Assembly (NCBI RefSeq): GCF_000719955.1 | Contig: NZ_JOII01000006.1 | Location: 372,001-436,000 of the forward strand | Length of the DNA stretch: 64,000 nt | Direction of reading: 5' to 3' | From: Streptomyces albidoflavus | GTDB taxonomy: Bacteria; Actinomycetota; Actinomycetes; Streptomycetales; Streptomycetaceae | Part shown: positions 9,783-18,562 of the stretch, piece after piece | How positions within the stretch are numbered: position 1 is the first letter of the stretch | Layout of the letters: each line of letters begins with the position of its first letter | Program-made: the position numbers and the translations under genes | The notes under the pieces: model-generated | Told to the model about the DNA's origin: nothing | The model's database searches: none | The model's input: only the letters and a program-made list of their open reading frames with translations

Positions 9783-10580
9783 ATGAGCGGTGTCATGAAG
9801 CGTATGGGGATGATCTTCCGCGCGAAGGCGAACAAGGCCCTTGACCGGGCCGAGGACCCGCGCGAGACCCTCGACTACTCGTACCAGAAGCAGCTGGAGC
9901 TGCTCCAGAAGGTCCGCCGGGGCGTCGCCGACGTGGCGACCTCGCGCAAGCGTCTGGAGCTTCAGCTCAACCAGCTCCAGAAGAAGTCCTCCGACCTGGA
10001 GGGCCAGGGCCGCAAGGCGCTGGCGCTGGGCCGGGAGGACCTCGCCCGCGAGGCCCTCTCCCGCCGCGCCGCGCTCCAGGGACAGATCACCGACCTGGAG
10101 ACGCAGCACCAGACGCTCCAGGGCGAGGAGGAGAAGCTCACCCTGGCGGCCCAGCGGCTCCAGGCCAAGGTCGACGCCTTCCGCACCAAGAAGGAGACGA
10201 TCAAGGCCACCTACACCGCGGCCCAGGCACAGACCCGGATCGCGGAGTCCTTCTCCGGCATCTCCGAGGAGATGAGCGACGTCGGCGTCGCCATCCAGCG
10301 CGCCGAGGACAAGACCGCCCAGCTCCAGGCCCGCTCCGGCGCCATCGACGAGCTGCTCGCCTCCGGCGCCCTCGACGACCAGTCCGGCCTCCAGAAGGAC
10401 GACATCCAGCTGGAGCTGGACCGCCTCTCCGGTGGTAGTGATGTGGAGCTGGAACTCCAGCGGATGAAGGCCGAGCTGGCCGGCGGTCCGTCGGGCGGCC
10501 AGCAGGCCATCGAGGGCGGTGCCGAGGGCGAGAAGGACCGGCAGCAGCCGGAGGACACCCCCCGCTTCGAGAAGAACTGA
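9783..10580 (+). CDS. pspA: Phage-shock protein A / IM30 family
   Basis: A 265-residue PspA homologue that supports the cytoplasmic membrane under envelope stress by assembling on the inner face. It is almost wholly alpha-helical and coiled coil. The N-terminal amphipathic helix (MKRMGMIFRAKANKALDRAEDP) and the segment PRETLDYSYQKQLELLQKVRRGVADVA are typical, and the C-terminus is Glu/Gln rich and probably disordered. A -10-like TAGGGT lies at 9723-9728. It is followed after 17 bases by the PspAA gene, and a strong hairpin ends the unit. The roughly 290-base divergent gap upstream shows no other gene. Confidence 0.93.
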   Translation: MSGVMKRMGMIFRAKANKALDRAEDPRETLDYSYQKQLELLQKVRRGVADVATSRKRLELQLNQLQKKSSDLEGQGRKALALGREDLAREALSRRAALQGQITDLETQHQTLQGEEEKLTLAAQRLQAKVDAFRTKKETIKATYTAAQAQTRIAESFSGISEEMSDVGVAIQRAEDKTAQLQARSGAIDELLASGALDDQSGLQKDDIQLELDRLSGGSDVELELQRMKAELAGGPSGGQQAIEGGAEGEKDRQQPEDTPRFEKN

Positions 10581-10597
10581 GCGCCGAGGAGGGCGTC

Positions 10598-10876
10598 GTG
10601 ATCGTACGGATCATGGGCGAGGGGCAGGTGAAGCTGGCCGACAGCCACTTCGCCGAGCTGAACGCGTTGGACGACGAACTGCTCACCGAGATGGAGAACG
10701 GTGACGGCCCGGGCTTCCGCGCCACTCTCACCGCACTCCTGGACAAGGTCCGCGAGCTGGGAACCCCGCTTCCCGACGACTCCCTGGAGCCGTCCGAGCT
10801 GATCCTCCCGGCCCCCGAGGCCAGCCTCGAAGAGGTCCGCGAACTCCTCAGCGACGACGGCCTCATCCCCGGCTGA
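10598..10876 (+). CDS. pspAA: PspA-associated protein (PspAA)
   Basis: A 92-residue acidic protein (MIVRIMGEGQVKLADSHFAELNALDDELL...), the small partner encoded directly after pspA in actinobacteria. Family members form an alpha/beta domain thought to work with PspA at the membrane. The exact role is not established. The GTG at 10598 follows a GAGGAGGGCG ribosome site. The unit ends in the hairpin at 10898-10937, so the downstream kinase gene is not simply part of this operon. Confidence 0.88.
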   Translation: MIVRIMGEGQVKLADSHFAELNALDDELLTEMENGDGPGFRATLTALLDKVRELGTPLPDDSLEPSELILPAPEASLEEVRELLSDDGLIPG

Positions 10877-10897
10877 ACACCACCACGGACCCGCACC

Positions 10898-10937
10898 GCG
10901 TGACGCCCCCCGGCCCGACGGCCGGGGGGCGTCACGC
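10898..10937 (+). terminator. Strong hairpin terminator after pspA-pspAA
   Basis: Perfect 18-bp arms (10898-10915 and 10920-10937) enclose a 4-base loop, beginning 22 bases after the stop codon. The stem is almost entirely G-C. Confidence 0.85.
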
Positions 10938-11047
10938 GTTCAGGCAGAATGAGACCGCCCCGGAACGGCGTGCGCACACCGCCGGACGGGGCTGTGAGAC
11001 GGCCCGGCCGGGCCGAGCGGTACCGCCAGCGCACCCCGGAGGGGCCC

Positions 11048-12367
11048 GTGAGCCCGACCCCCACCCCCCCCGCCGCACCCCCGCGCCGCGCCTACGCCCG
11101 CCTGCGCCGCAAGGCCCGCGCCCACCCCCGGCTGCTGGACGCGGTCCTCGCCGCCGGCGTCCTCCTCTGCATGCTGGCGTCCTCGCTGACCGACCCGCAC
11201 CATCCGGACGGCCCCACCTGGCAGGCCGCATCGCCCGACGCCACCGGATTCACCCTGATGGCCCTCGGCGCCGCCGCCCTCGTCCTGCGCCGCCGTGCCC
11301 CGCGCCCCGTCCTCGCCGCGACCTCCGCCGCCTCGCTCGCGGTCCTGGTCTCCAGCGACCCGCGCACCCCCGTCGTGATGAGCGCCGCCGTCGCCCTCTA
11401 CACCGTCGCCGCCCGCACCGACCGCCCCACCACCTGGCGGATCGGCCTGCTCACCTCGGCCGGCCTCACCGCCGGCGCCATGCTCTGCGGCAACCTGCCC
11501 TGGTACGCCCAGGAGAACTTCGGCATCTTCGCCTGGCTGGGCCTCGCCGCCGCCGCGGGGGACGCCGTGCGCAGCAGGCGGGCGTACATCACCGCCATCC
11601 ACGAGCGGGCCGACCGGGCCGAGCGCACCCGGGAGGAGGAGGCCCGCCGCCGGGTCGCCGAGGAGCGGCTGCGGATCGCCCGCGACCTGCACGACGTCGT
11701 CGCCCACCACATCGCCCTGGTCAACGTCCAGGCCGGGGTCGCCGCCCACGTCATGGACCGCAGGCCCGACCAGGCCAAGGAGGCACTGGCCCACGTCCGC
11801 GAGGCCAGCCGCTCCGCGCTCGACGAACTCCGGGCCACCGTCGGCCTGCTCCGCCAGAGCGGCGACCCCGAGGCCCCCACCGAACCGGCGCCCGGCCTCG
11901 CCCGCCTCGACGACCTGGCCGAACGATTCCGCAACGCCGGCCTGCCGGTCGAGATCGCCTGCCCCGACCGAGGCGACCCGCTGCCGGCCGCCGTCGACCT
12001 CGCCGCGTACCGGGTGGTGCAGGAGGCGCTGACCAACGTCCACAAGCACGCGGGGCCCGGCGCCCGCGCCGAGGTCAGCATCGTCCCCGTGGACGGGCAG
12101 GTCGAGATCACCGTCCTCGACGGCGGTCCCGCCGCCACGCCCGCCCCGGGCGCCGCCCCCGCCGAACCGCCCCCCGGCGGCGGCCACGGCCTGCTCGGCA
12201 TGCGCGAACGCGTCACCGCGCTCGGCGGCACCTGCACGGCCGGGCCCCGCTTCGGCGGCGGCTTCCGGGTCCATGCGATCCTGCCCGCCCAGGGCGCCGC
12301 CCCCGCGAACCGCCCGCCCGCGCCCGTACCCCCGGCGCGGACCGACGCACCGAAGGACGGCCGATGA
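11048..12367 (+). CDS. NarL-type two-component sensor histidine kinase
   Basis: A 439-residue membrane kinase. A basic N-terminus leads to four or five hydrophobic segments (residues 30-175), then a short coiled coil and the HisKA_3 phosphoacceptor region RIARDLHDVVAHH with H215. The HATPase domain follows (AAYRVVQEALTNVHKHAG N-box, GHGLLGMRERV G-box). It should autophosphorylate and pass phosphate to the response regulator whose start overlaps its stop codon as ATGA. The GTG at 11048 is chosen because GGAGGGG lies 7 bases upstream. The sensor domain gives no clue to its signal. The RND efflux gene downstream suggests an envelope or drug signal. Confidence 0.9.
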   Translation: MSPTPTPPAAPPRRAYARLRRKARAHPRLLDAVLAAGVLLCMLASSLTDPHHPDGPTWQAASPDATGFTLMALGAAALVLRRRAPRPVLAATSAASLAVLVSSDPRTPVVMSAAVALYTVAARTDRPTTWRIGLLTSAGLTAGAMLCGNLPWYAQENFGIFAWLGLAAAAGDAVRSRRAYITAIHERADRAERTREEEARRRVAEERLRIARDLHDVVAHHIALVNVQAGVAAHVMDRRPDQAKEALAHVREASRSALDELRATVGLLRQSGDPEAPTEPAPGLARLDDLAERFRNAGLPVEIACPDRGDPLPAAVDLAAYRVVQEALTNVHKHAGPGARAEVSIVPVDGQVEITVLDGGPAATPAPGAAPAEPPPGGGHGLLGMRERVTALGGTCTAGPRFGGGFRVHAILPAQGAAPANRPPAPVPPARTDAPKDGR

Positions 12368-13047
12368 CCATCAGGGTGCTGCTCGCCGACGACCAGGCCC
12401 TGCTGCGCAGCGCCTTCCGGGTGCTCGTCGACTCCGAACCCGACATGGAGGTCGTCGGCGAGGCCGCCGACGGCGACCAGGCCCTCGAACTGGCCCGCGC
12501 CGCCCGCCCCGACGTCGTTCTCATGGACATCCGGATGCCCGGCACCGACGGCCTCGCCGCCACCCGGCTGATCAGCGCCGACCCGGCCCTCGACACCGTG
12601 CGGGTGGTCATGCTGACCACCTTCGAGGTCGACGAGTACGTGGTCCGCGCCCTGCGCGCCGGCGCCTCCGGCTTCCTCGGCAAGGGCTCCGAGCCCGCCG
12701 AACTGCTCGGCGCCATCCGCGTCGCCCACGCCGGCGAGGCCCTGCTCTCCCCGGCCGCCACCAAGGGCCTCATCGCCTCCTTCCTCGCCCAGTCCGGCCA
12801 CGGTGCCGACGAGCGGCCCGGGGCGCTCGAGGAGCGGCTGGCCGCCCTCACCGGCCGCGAACGCGAGGTCCTCGTCCACGTCGCGGGCGGCCTCTCCAAC
12901 GACGAGATAGCCGGTCGCCTCCAGGTCAGCCCGCTCACCGTCAAGACCCACGTCAACCGCGCCATGGCCAAACTCGGCGCCCGCGACCGGGCCCAACTCG
13001 TCGTCACCGCCTACGAGACGGGCCTGGTCCGCCCCCGCACCGCCTGA
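12364..13047 (+). CDS. NarL/FixJ-family response regulator
   Basis: A 227-residue regulator. The receiver domain has the acidic pair D9-D10, phosphoacceptor D55 (VVLMDIRMPG), and K in FLGKGSEPAEL. A LuxR-type HTH (LTGREREVLVHVAGGLSNDEIAGRLQVSPLTVKTHVNRAMAKLG) lies at the C-terminus. The start codon overlaps the kinase stop (ATGA), so the two are translationally coupled. The next gene in the same direction, 265 bases on, is an RND transporter with a perfect inverted repeat in its upstream region, which makes it a plausible target. Confidence 0.93.
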   Translation: MTIRVLLADDQALLRSAFRVLVDSEPDMEVVGEAADGDQALELARAARPDVVLMDIRMPGTDGLAATRLISADPALDTVRVVMLTTFEVDEYVVRALRAGASGFLGKGSEPAELLGAIRVAHAGEALLSPAATKGLIASFLAQSGHGADERPGALEERLAALTGREREVLVHVAGGLSNDEIAGRLQVSPLTVKTHVNRAMAKLGARDRAQLVVTAYETGLVRPRTA

Positions 13048-13123
13048 ACCGGCCGCCCGCCGTCCCCCACCCCGCCTCCGGGACGCACCAGGGCATGGGA
13101 TAAACCCCGAGGTGTACCACCCC

Positions 13124-13139
13124 TACTGCGCCCGCAGTA
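13124..13139. promoter_or_regulatory. Inverted repeat, candidate operator upstream of the RND transporter
   Basis: TACTGCG and its exact complement CGCAGTA are separated by two bases. It lies 173 bases before the transporter start and 77 bases after the regulator stop, in a gap with no gene. The short spacer suits a dimeric DNA-binding protein better than a terminator hairpin. The link to the adjacent response regulator is inference. Confidence 0.4.
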
Positions 13140-13311
13140 CGGGGCGGCCGAGAAATCCGCCCGGAAGCGGCCCCACCACCCGCCGCCGTCGCCCATCGTG
13201 GAGCGGGGGGCGCGGTCGCGGCCCTCGCCGGCGGGTCCGCGAGGCCGCTCACGGACGGCCTCCGACGGCCGACGCCGTTGCCCAGCACGCCACTTGAGGA
13301 GCGACACCACC

Positions 13312-16300
13312 ATGTCCTGGCTGTCCCGGTTCAGCCTCGCGCAACGGGCCCTGATAGGTCTGATGTCGATCATCGCGCTGCTCTTCGGCGCGATAGCCAT
13401 CCCGCAGCTCAAACAGCAGCTGCTCCCCTCCATCGAACTGCCCATGGTGTCCGTCCTCGCGCCCTACCCCGGCGCCTCGCCCGACGTGGTCGAGAAGCAG
13501 GTCGTGGAACCGCTGGAGAAGTCCATCGACGCGGTCGAGGGCATCACCGGCATCACCGCCACCGCCAGCGAGGGCAACGCCGTCCTCATGGCCCAGTTCG
13601 ACTTCGGCTCCGCCGGCACCCAGCAGCTCGTCGCCGACATCCAGCAGGCCGTCAACCGCTCCCGCGCGATGCTGCCGGACGACGTCGACCCGCAGGTCGT
13701 CGCCGGTTCCACCGACGACATCCCGACCGTGGTGCTCGCCGTCACCTCCGACAAGGACCAGCAGGCCCTCGCCGGACAGCTGGAGCGGACCGTCGTCCCC
13801 TCCCTCGAATCGATCGACGGCGTCGGCCAGGTCTCCGTGGACGGCGTCCGCGAACTCCAGATCGCGGTCACCCCCGACGACGCCGGCCTCGCCAAGGCCG
13901 GCCTGAGCAGCGCCGACCTCGTCCAGGCCCTCCAGGCCGCCGGGGCGACCGTGCCGGCCGGCTCCTTCGACGAGAAGGGCGAGAACCGCACCGTCCAGGT
14001 CGGCGGCGGCTTCACCTCGGTGAAGCAGATCGAGGACCTGCGCATCGCCCCCGCCGCCGGCGGCCAGGGCGGTCAGGGCGGCCCGGGTGCCCAGGCGGGA
14101 CCCGGCGACGCCGGCAAGGCCCCCGCGCCCGTCCGCCTCGGCTCGGTCGCCAAGGTCGAGCAGCAGCAGGCCACGGCCACCTCGCTGACCCGCACCAACG
14201 GTGAGCCCAGCCTCGCCGTCGTCGTCACCATGGACCGGGACGGCAGCGCCGTCGCCATCTCCGACGCGGTCGCCGAGAAGCTCCCCGAGCTCCGCGCCGA
14301 CCTCGGCGACTCCTCCGAGCTGACCGTCGTCAGCGACCAGGGCCCGGCCGTCGCCAAGTCCATCGAGGGGCTGACCACCGAGGGCGCCCTCGGCCTGGTC
14401 TTCGCCGTCGTGATCATCCTCGTCTTCCTCGCCTCGATCCGCTCCACCCTGGTCACCGCGGTCTCCATCCCGCTCTCCGTGGTGCTCGCGCTGATCGTGC
14501 TGTGGACCCGCGACCTGTCGCTCAACATGCTGACGCTGGGCGCGCTCACCATCGCCATCGGCCGCGTCGTCGACGACTCGATCGTGGTCCTGGAGAACAT
14601 CAAGCGGCACCTCGGCTACGGCGAGGAGCGCAAGGAGGCGATCCTCACCGCCGTCAAGGAGGTCGCCGGAGCGGTCACCTCCGCCACCCTCACCACGGTC
14701 GCCGTCTTCCTGCCGATCGGCCTCGTCGGCGGCATGGTCGGCGAGCTGTTCGGCTCGTTCTCGCTCACCGTCACCGCCGCGCTGCTCGCCTCGCTGCTGG
14801 TGTCGCTGACCGTGGTCCCGGTGCTCTCCTTCTGGTTCCTGCGCGCCCCCAAGGGCACCCCCGAGGACGCCGAGGCGGCCCGTGCCGCGGCCGAGGAGAA
14901 GGAGGCCAGGAGCCGCCTCCAGCGCCTCTACGTACCGATCCTGAAGTTCGCCACCCGGCGCCGGCTCACCAGCCTCGCCATCGCCGTCGCGGTGCTGCTC
15001 GGCACCTTCGGCATGGCCCCGCTGCTGAAGACCAACTTCTTCGACCAGGGCGAGCAGGACGTCCTCTCCGTCAAGCAGGAGCTGGCCCCCGGCACCAGCC
15101 TCGCGGCCACCGACGAGGCCGCCGAGAAGGTCGAGGCGCTGCTGAAGGAGACCGAGGGCGTCGAGGACTACCAGGTCACCATCGGCTCCTCCGGATTCAT
15201 GGCGGCCTTCGGCGGCGGCACCGACACCAACCAGGCGTCGTACCAGGTCAAGCTCGCCGACTCGGCCTCCTCCGAGACCGTGCAGAAGGCCCTGGACAAG
15301 GGCCTCGCCGGACTCGACGGCATCGGCGACACCCGCGTCGCGGCGGGCGACGGCTTCGCCAGCCAGGACCTGAGCGTCGTCGTCAAGGCCGCCGAGGCCG
15401 ACGTCCTCGCCAAGGCCTCCGAGCAGGTCCGCGAGGAGGTCGCGAAGCTGGACGACGTCACCGACGTGCAGAGCGACCTCTCCCAGAGCGTCCCGCGGAT
15501 CTCCGTGAGCGCCAACGAGAAGGCCGCCGCGGCAGGCTTCACCGACGCCAGCCTCGGCCAGGTCGTCGCCCAGTCCGTCCGCGGCACCACCGCGGGCCAG
15601 GTCGTCCTGGACGACGCCGAGCGCGACATCGTGGTGAAGTCGGCGAAGCCCGCCGAGACCCTCGCCGAGCTGCGCGCCCTGCCGCTCGGCCCGGTCAAGC
15701 TGGGGCAGATCGCCGACGTGGAACTGGTCGACGGCCCGGTCTCGATGACCCGGATCGACGGCTCCCGGGCCGCCACCGTCACCGCCCGCCCGACCGCCGA
15801 CAACACCGGCGCGGTCACCGCGGAACTCCAGACGAAGATCAACGCGCTGGAGCTCCCGGAGGGCGCCACCGCCACCATCGGCGGCGTCTCCGCCGACCAG
15901 GACGAGGCCTTCGGCCAGCTGGGCCTGGCGATGCTCGCGGCCATCGCGATCGTCTTCATGCTGCTGGTGGCGACCTTCCGCTCCCTGGTGCAGCCGCTGA
16001 TCCTGCTGGTCTCCATCCCGTTCGCGGCGACCGGCGCGGTCGGCCTGCTCATCGCCACCGGCACCCCGATGGGCGTCCCGGCGATGATCGGCATGCTGAT
16101 GCTGATCGGCATCGTGGTCACCAACGCGATCGTGCTGATCGACCTGATCAACCAGTACCGGGACAAGGGCTACGGCATCATCGAGGCCGTCATCGAGGGC
16201 GGCCGGCACCGCTTCCGCCCCATCCTCATGACCGCCCTGGCGACGATCTTCGCCCTGATCCCGATGGCCCTCGGCGTCACCGGCGAGGGCGGCTTCATCG

Positions 16301-16509
16301 CCCAGCCCCTGGCCGTCGTGGTCATCGGCGGCCTGATCACCTCCACGGTCCTCACTCTGGTCCTGGTCCCGACGCTCTACGCCATGGTCGAACTCCGCAA
16401 GGAGCGCCGCGCGGCCAAGAAGGCGGCCAAGCGGGACGGCAAGGCCGACGTGCCCGGACAGGGCGGGACCCCGGCCGAGGAGCAGACCCCGGAACCCGCC
16501 AGGTCCTGA
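13312..16509 (+). CDS. RND-family efflux transporter (AcrB/HAE1-like permease)
   Basis: A 1065-residue RND permease that exports hydrophobic or drug-like substrates by proton antiport. The first helix (SLAQRALIGLMSIIALLFGAIAI) is followed by the large extracytoplasmic loop beginning PSIELPMVSVLAPYPGASPDVVE, then helices 2-6 with LGALTIAIGRVVDDSIVVLENI (around residue 420, expected proton-relay aspartates), and a second repeat of loop and helices ending in a Lys/Glu-rich tail. Full length matches the family. Being in a monoderm it has no outer-membrane partner, and no periplasmic adaptor gene is adjacent. ATG at 13312 follows GAGGAGCG. It is probably regulated by the two-component pair upstream. 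Confidence 0.9.
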   Translation: MSWLSRFSLAQRALIGLMSIIALLFGAIAIPQLKQQLLPSIELPMVSVLAPYPGASPDVVEKQVVEPLEKSIDAVEGITGITATASEGNAVLMAQFDFGSAGTQQLVADIQQAVNRSRAMLPDDVDPQVVAGSTDDIPTVVLAVTSDKDQQALAGQLERTVVPSLESIDGVGQVSVDGVRELQIAVTPDDAGLAKAGLSSADLVQALQAAGATVPAGSFDEKGENRTVQVGGGFTSVKQIEDLRIAPAAGGQGGQGGPGAQAGPGDAGKAPAPVRLGSVAKVEQQQATATSLTRTNGEPSLAVVVTMDRDGSAVAISDAVAEKLPELRADLGDSSELTVVSDQGPAVAKSIEGLTTEGALGLVFAVVIILVFLASIRSTLVTAVSIPLSVVLALIVLWTRDLSLNMLTLGALTIAIGRVVDDSIVVLENIKRHLGYGEERKEAILTAVKEVAGAVTSATLTTVAVFLPIGLVGGMVGELFGSFSLTVTAALLASLLVSLTVVPVLSFWFLRAPKGTPEDAEAARAAAEEKEARSRLQRLYVPILKFATRRRLTSLAIAVAVLLGTFGMAPLLKTNFFDQGEQDVLSVKQELAPGTSLAATDEAAEKVEALLKETEGVEDYQVTIGSSGFMAAFGGGTDTNQASYQVKLADSASSETVQKALDKGLAGLDGIGDTRVAAGDGFASQDLSVVVKAAEADVLAKASEQVREEVAKLDDVTDVQSDLSQSVPRISVSANEKAAAAGFTDASLGQVVAQSVRGTTAGQVVLDDAERDIVVKSAKPAETLAELRALPLGPVKLGQIADVELVDGPVSMTRIDGSRAATVTARPTADNTGAVTAELQTKINALELPEGATATIGGVSADQDEAFGQLGLAMLAAIAIVFMLLVATFRSLVQPLILLVSIPFAATGAVGLLIATGTPMGVPAMIGMLMLIGIVVTNAIVLIDLINQYRDKGYGIIEAVIEGGRHRFRPILMTALATIFALIPMALGVTGEGGFIAQPLAVVVIGGLITSTVLTLVLVPTLYAMVELRKERRAAKKAAKRDGKADVPGQGGTPAEEQTPEPARS

Positions 16510-16565
16510 CCCTCTGCCGCACCGAGCGGACCGGGGGCGCCCCCGCACCGGAGGCGCCCCCGGGA

Positions 16566-16610
16566 CAGGCCGAAGCCCCCTCGCCCGAGCGGCGAGGGGG
16601 CTTCGGCCTG
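16566..16610. terminator. Bidirectional terminator between RND gene and nadA
   Basis: A perfect 20-bp stem (16566-16585 and 16591-16610) with a 5-base loop lies between two convergent genes. Confidence 0.85.
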
Positions 16611-16628
16611 CCGGGAGTCCCGGCAGCC

Positions 16629-17831
16629 CTACGGCAGTGCGAGCATCCGCTCCAGCGCCAGCTTGGCGAAGTCCTCGGTCTCCTTGTCGACCTCGATGCG
16701 GTTGACCAGGGTGCCCTCGGCCAGGGACTCCAGCGTCCACACCAGGTGCGGCAGGTCGATCCGGTTCATGGTCGAGCAGAAGCAGACCGTGCGGTCGAGG
16801 AAGACGATCTCCTTGTCCTCCTCGGCGAAACGGTTCGCCAGCCGCCGGACCAGGTTCAGCTCGGTGCCGATCGCCCACTTGGAGCCGCGCGGTGCCGCCT
16901 CCAGCGTCTTGATGATGTACTCCGTCGACCCGACCAGGTCGGCGGCGGCCACCACCTCGTGCTTGCACTCCGGGTGCACCAGGACGTTGACCCCGGGGAC
17001 CCGGGCGCGTACGTCCTCGACCGACTCCAGCGAGAACCGGCCGTGCACCGAGCAGTGGCCGCGCCACAGGATCATCCGCGCGTCCCGCAGCTGCTCGGCG
17101 GTGAGGCCGCCGTTCGGCTTGTGCGGGTTGTAGACGACGCAGTCCTCCAGGGACATGCCGAGGTCGCGGACGGCGGTGTTGCGCCCGAGGTGCTGGTCGG
17201 GCAGGAAGAGGATCTTGGTGGTGGCCGGGTCCTGGCCCTGCTCGAAGGCCCACTCCAGCGCCCGCTTGGCGTTGGACGAGGTGCAGATGGTGCCGCCGTG
17301 CTTGCCGGTGAACGCCTTGATGTCCGCTGAGGAGTTCATGTACGCGACCGGGACCACCTGGTCCGCGACGCCCGCCTCGCTCAGCACGTCCCAGCACTCG
17401 GCGACCTGCTCGGCCGTGGCCATGTCGGCCATCGAGCAGCCCGCCGCCAGGTCGGGGAGGACCACCTTCTGCTCGTCGGAGGTGAGGATGTCCGCCGACT
17501 CGGCCATGAAGTGCACGCCGCAGAAGACGATGTACTCCGCCTCGGGCCGCGCGGCGGCGTCCCGGGCGAGCTTGAAGGAGTCACCCGTGACGTCGGCGAA
17601 CTGGATGACCTCGTCGCGCTGGTAGTGGTGACCGAGGACGAAGACCTTGTCCCCGAGCTTCTCCTTGGCCGCGCGGGCGCGCGCCACCAGGTCGGGGTCG
17701 GACGGGGAGGGCAGGTCCCCGGGGCAGTCGACGCCGCGCTCGCTCGCGGGGTCGGCCTCACGGCCGAGCAGCAGCAGAGCGAGGGGCGTCGGCTGCACGT
17801 CGAGGTCCGTGCGGGGCTGGGCGGTGGTCAC
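16629..17831 (-). CDS. nadA: Quinolinate synthase A
   Basis: A 400-residue NadA, which condenses iminoaspartate and dihydroxyacetone phosphate to quinolinate for NAD synthesis using a [4Fe-4S] cluster. Signature segments are VLGHHYQRDEVIQFAD, YIVFCGVHFMAE (first cluster cysteine), VLVHPECKHEV (second) and VCFCSTMNRIDLPHLVW (third). Two GTG codons compete. The one at 17831 has AAAGG nine bases upstream, whereas the one at 17840 abuts that site, so 17831 is preferred. nadB and nadC are not beside it. It diverges from erpA, an Fe-S carrier that could supply its cluster. Confidence 0.93.
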   Translation of the reverse strand: MTTAQPRTDLDVQPTPLALLLLGREADPASERGVDCPGDLPSPSDPDLVARARAAKEKLGDKVFVLGHHYQRDEVIQFADVTGDSFKLARDAAARPEAEYIVFCGVHFMAESADILTSDEQKVVLPDLAAGCSMADMATAEQVAECWDVLSEAGVADQVVPVAYMNSSADIKAFTGKHGGTICTSSNAKRALEWAFEQGQDPATTKILFLPDQHLGRNTAVRDLGMSLEDCVVYNPHKPNGGLTAEQLRDARMILWRGHCSVHGRFSLESVEDVRARVPGVNVLVHPECKHEVVAAADLVGSTEYIIKTLEAAPRGSKWAIGTELNLVRRLANRFAEEDKEIVFLDRTVCFCSTMNRIDLPHLVWTLESLAEGTLVNRIEVDKETEDFAKLALERMLALP

Positions 17832-17874
17832 GTCACGCACCCTTTCTGTTCTGCAGACGAGCCTTTTCGTCTAA

Positions 17875-17936
17875 TTGACGTTATCTATCATAACCGCATA
17901 ATGTCACTTTGACGATGCCGCTCGCGTCACTGTGAC
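17875..17936. promoter_or_regulatory. nadA/erpA divergent control region with paired operator-like repeats
   Basis: This stretch is conspicuously A+T rich for the window. TTGACG (17875-17880) and CATAAT (17897-17902), 16 bases apart, form a possible rightward promoter for erpA. Two near-identical palindromes, GTCACTTTGAC (17903-17913) and GTCACTGTGAC (17926-17936), have centres 23 bases apart, about two helical turns, as expected for cooperative binding of a dimeric regulator. The regulator is unknown. Confidence 0.5.
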
Positions 17937-18146
17937 GCATCCCCCGCCGCCCGGCCCCCTGCCCCGTGCCGTACCGGCGCCCCGTGTGCGAGCATGAAGA
18001 GACCGGCCGGACCCCCGCCGTGGCCGGGCCCCTCGGGCCCGCACGGCACGCGCCGGAAAACAAACAGGCCGGATGCGGAATGTTCCGGCCTCACCGGCAG
18101 TTGCCCATAGTCGGCAAGCAGTCCGTACAACCCGGGAGCGATGTAG

Positions 18147-18503
18147 ATGTCCGTTCAGGACGAGAAGACCACCGTGAGCGACGGCATTCTCCTGTCCGAC
18201 GCCGCCGCGGCCAAGGTCAAGGCCCTGCTCGACCAGGAAGGTCGTGAGGATCTGGCGCTGCGCGTGGCGGTCCAGCCCGGTGGGTGCTCCGGCCTTCGCT
18301 ACCAGCTGTTCTTCGACGAGCGTTCGCTCGACGGGGACGTCGTCAAGGACTTCGGCGGAGTCAAGGTCGTGACCGACCGGATGAGCGCCCCGTACCTCGG
18401 CGGCGCCTCCATCGACTTCGTCGACACCATCGAGAAGCAGGGGTTCACCATCGACAACCCCAACGCCACGGGCTCCTGCGCCTGCGGTGACTCCTTCAGC
18501 TGA
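18147..18503 (+). CDS. erpA: A-type iron-sulfur cluster insertion protein
   Basis: A 118-residue HesB/IscA/ErpA-family carrier that delivers Fe-S clusters to target enzymes. The three conserved cysteines are present: C47 in PGGCSGLRYQ and C111/C113 in GSCACGDSF. Length and motif spacing are standard. The ATG follows a GGGAGCGATGTAG ribosome-site region. It is divergent from nadA, a [4Fe-4S] enzyme, and ends at a hairpin with a T-tract. Confidence 0.94.
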   Translation: MSVQDEKTTVSDGILLSDAAAAKVKALLDQEGREDLALRVAVQPGGCSGLRYQLFFDERSLDGDVVKDFGGVKVVTDRMSAPYLGGASIDFVDTIEKQGFTIDNPNATGSCACGDSFS

Positions 18504-18519
18504 GTCGCTTCGCCGAGAG

Positions 18520-18553
18520 GCGGTGCCCCACTTCGGTGGGGTGCCGCTTTTTT
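18520..18553 (+). terminator. Intrinsic terminator after erpA
   Basis: A 12-bp stem (18520-18531 with 18536-18547, including two G-U pairs) closes a TTCG tetraloop and is followed by six Ts. It is one of only two T-tract terminators in the window. Confidence 0.88.
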
Positions 18554-18562
18554 GCTGCCCGG

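Noticed and set aside
13249..17397. Long open frame on the minus strand opposite the RND transporter and nadA
   Set aside because: Its product is Gly/Asp/Arg-rich with no domain, it lies opposite a clearly real gene, and such frames arise from G/C third-position bias.
17898..17940. Rex-type redox operator in the nadA/erpA gap
   Set aside because: The palindromes are GTCACTnTGAC and lack the TTGTGAA-N4-TTCACAA form expected for Rex.
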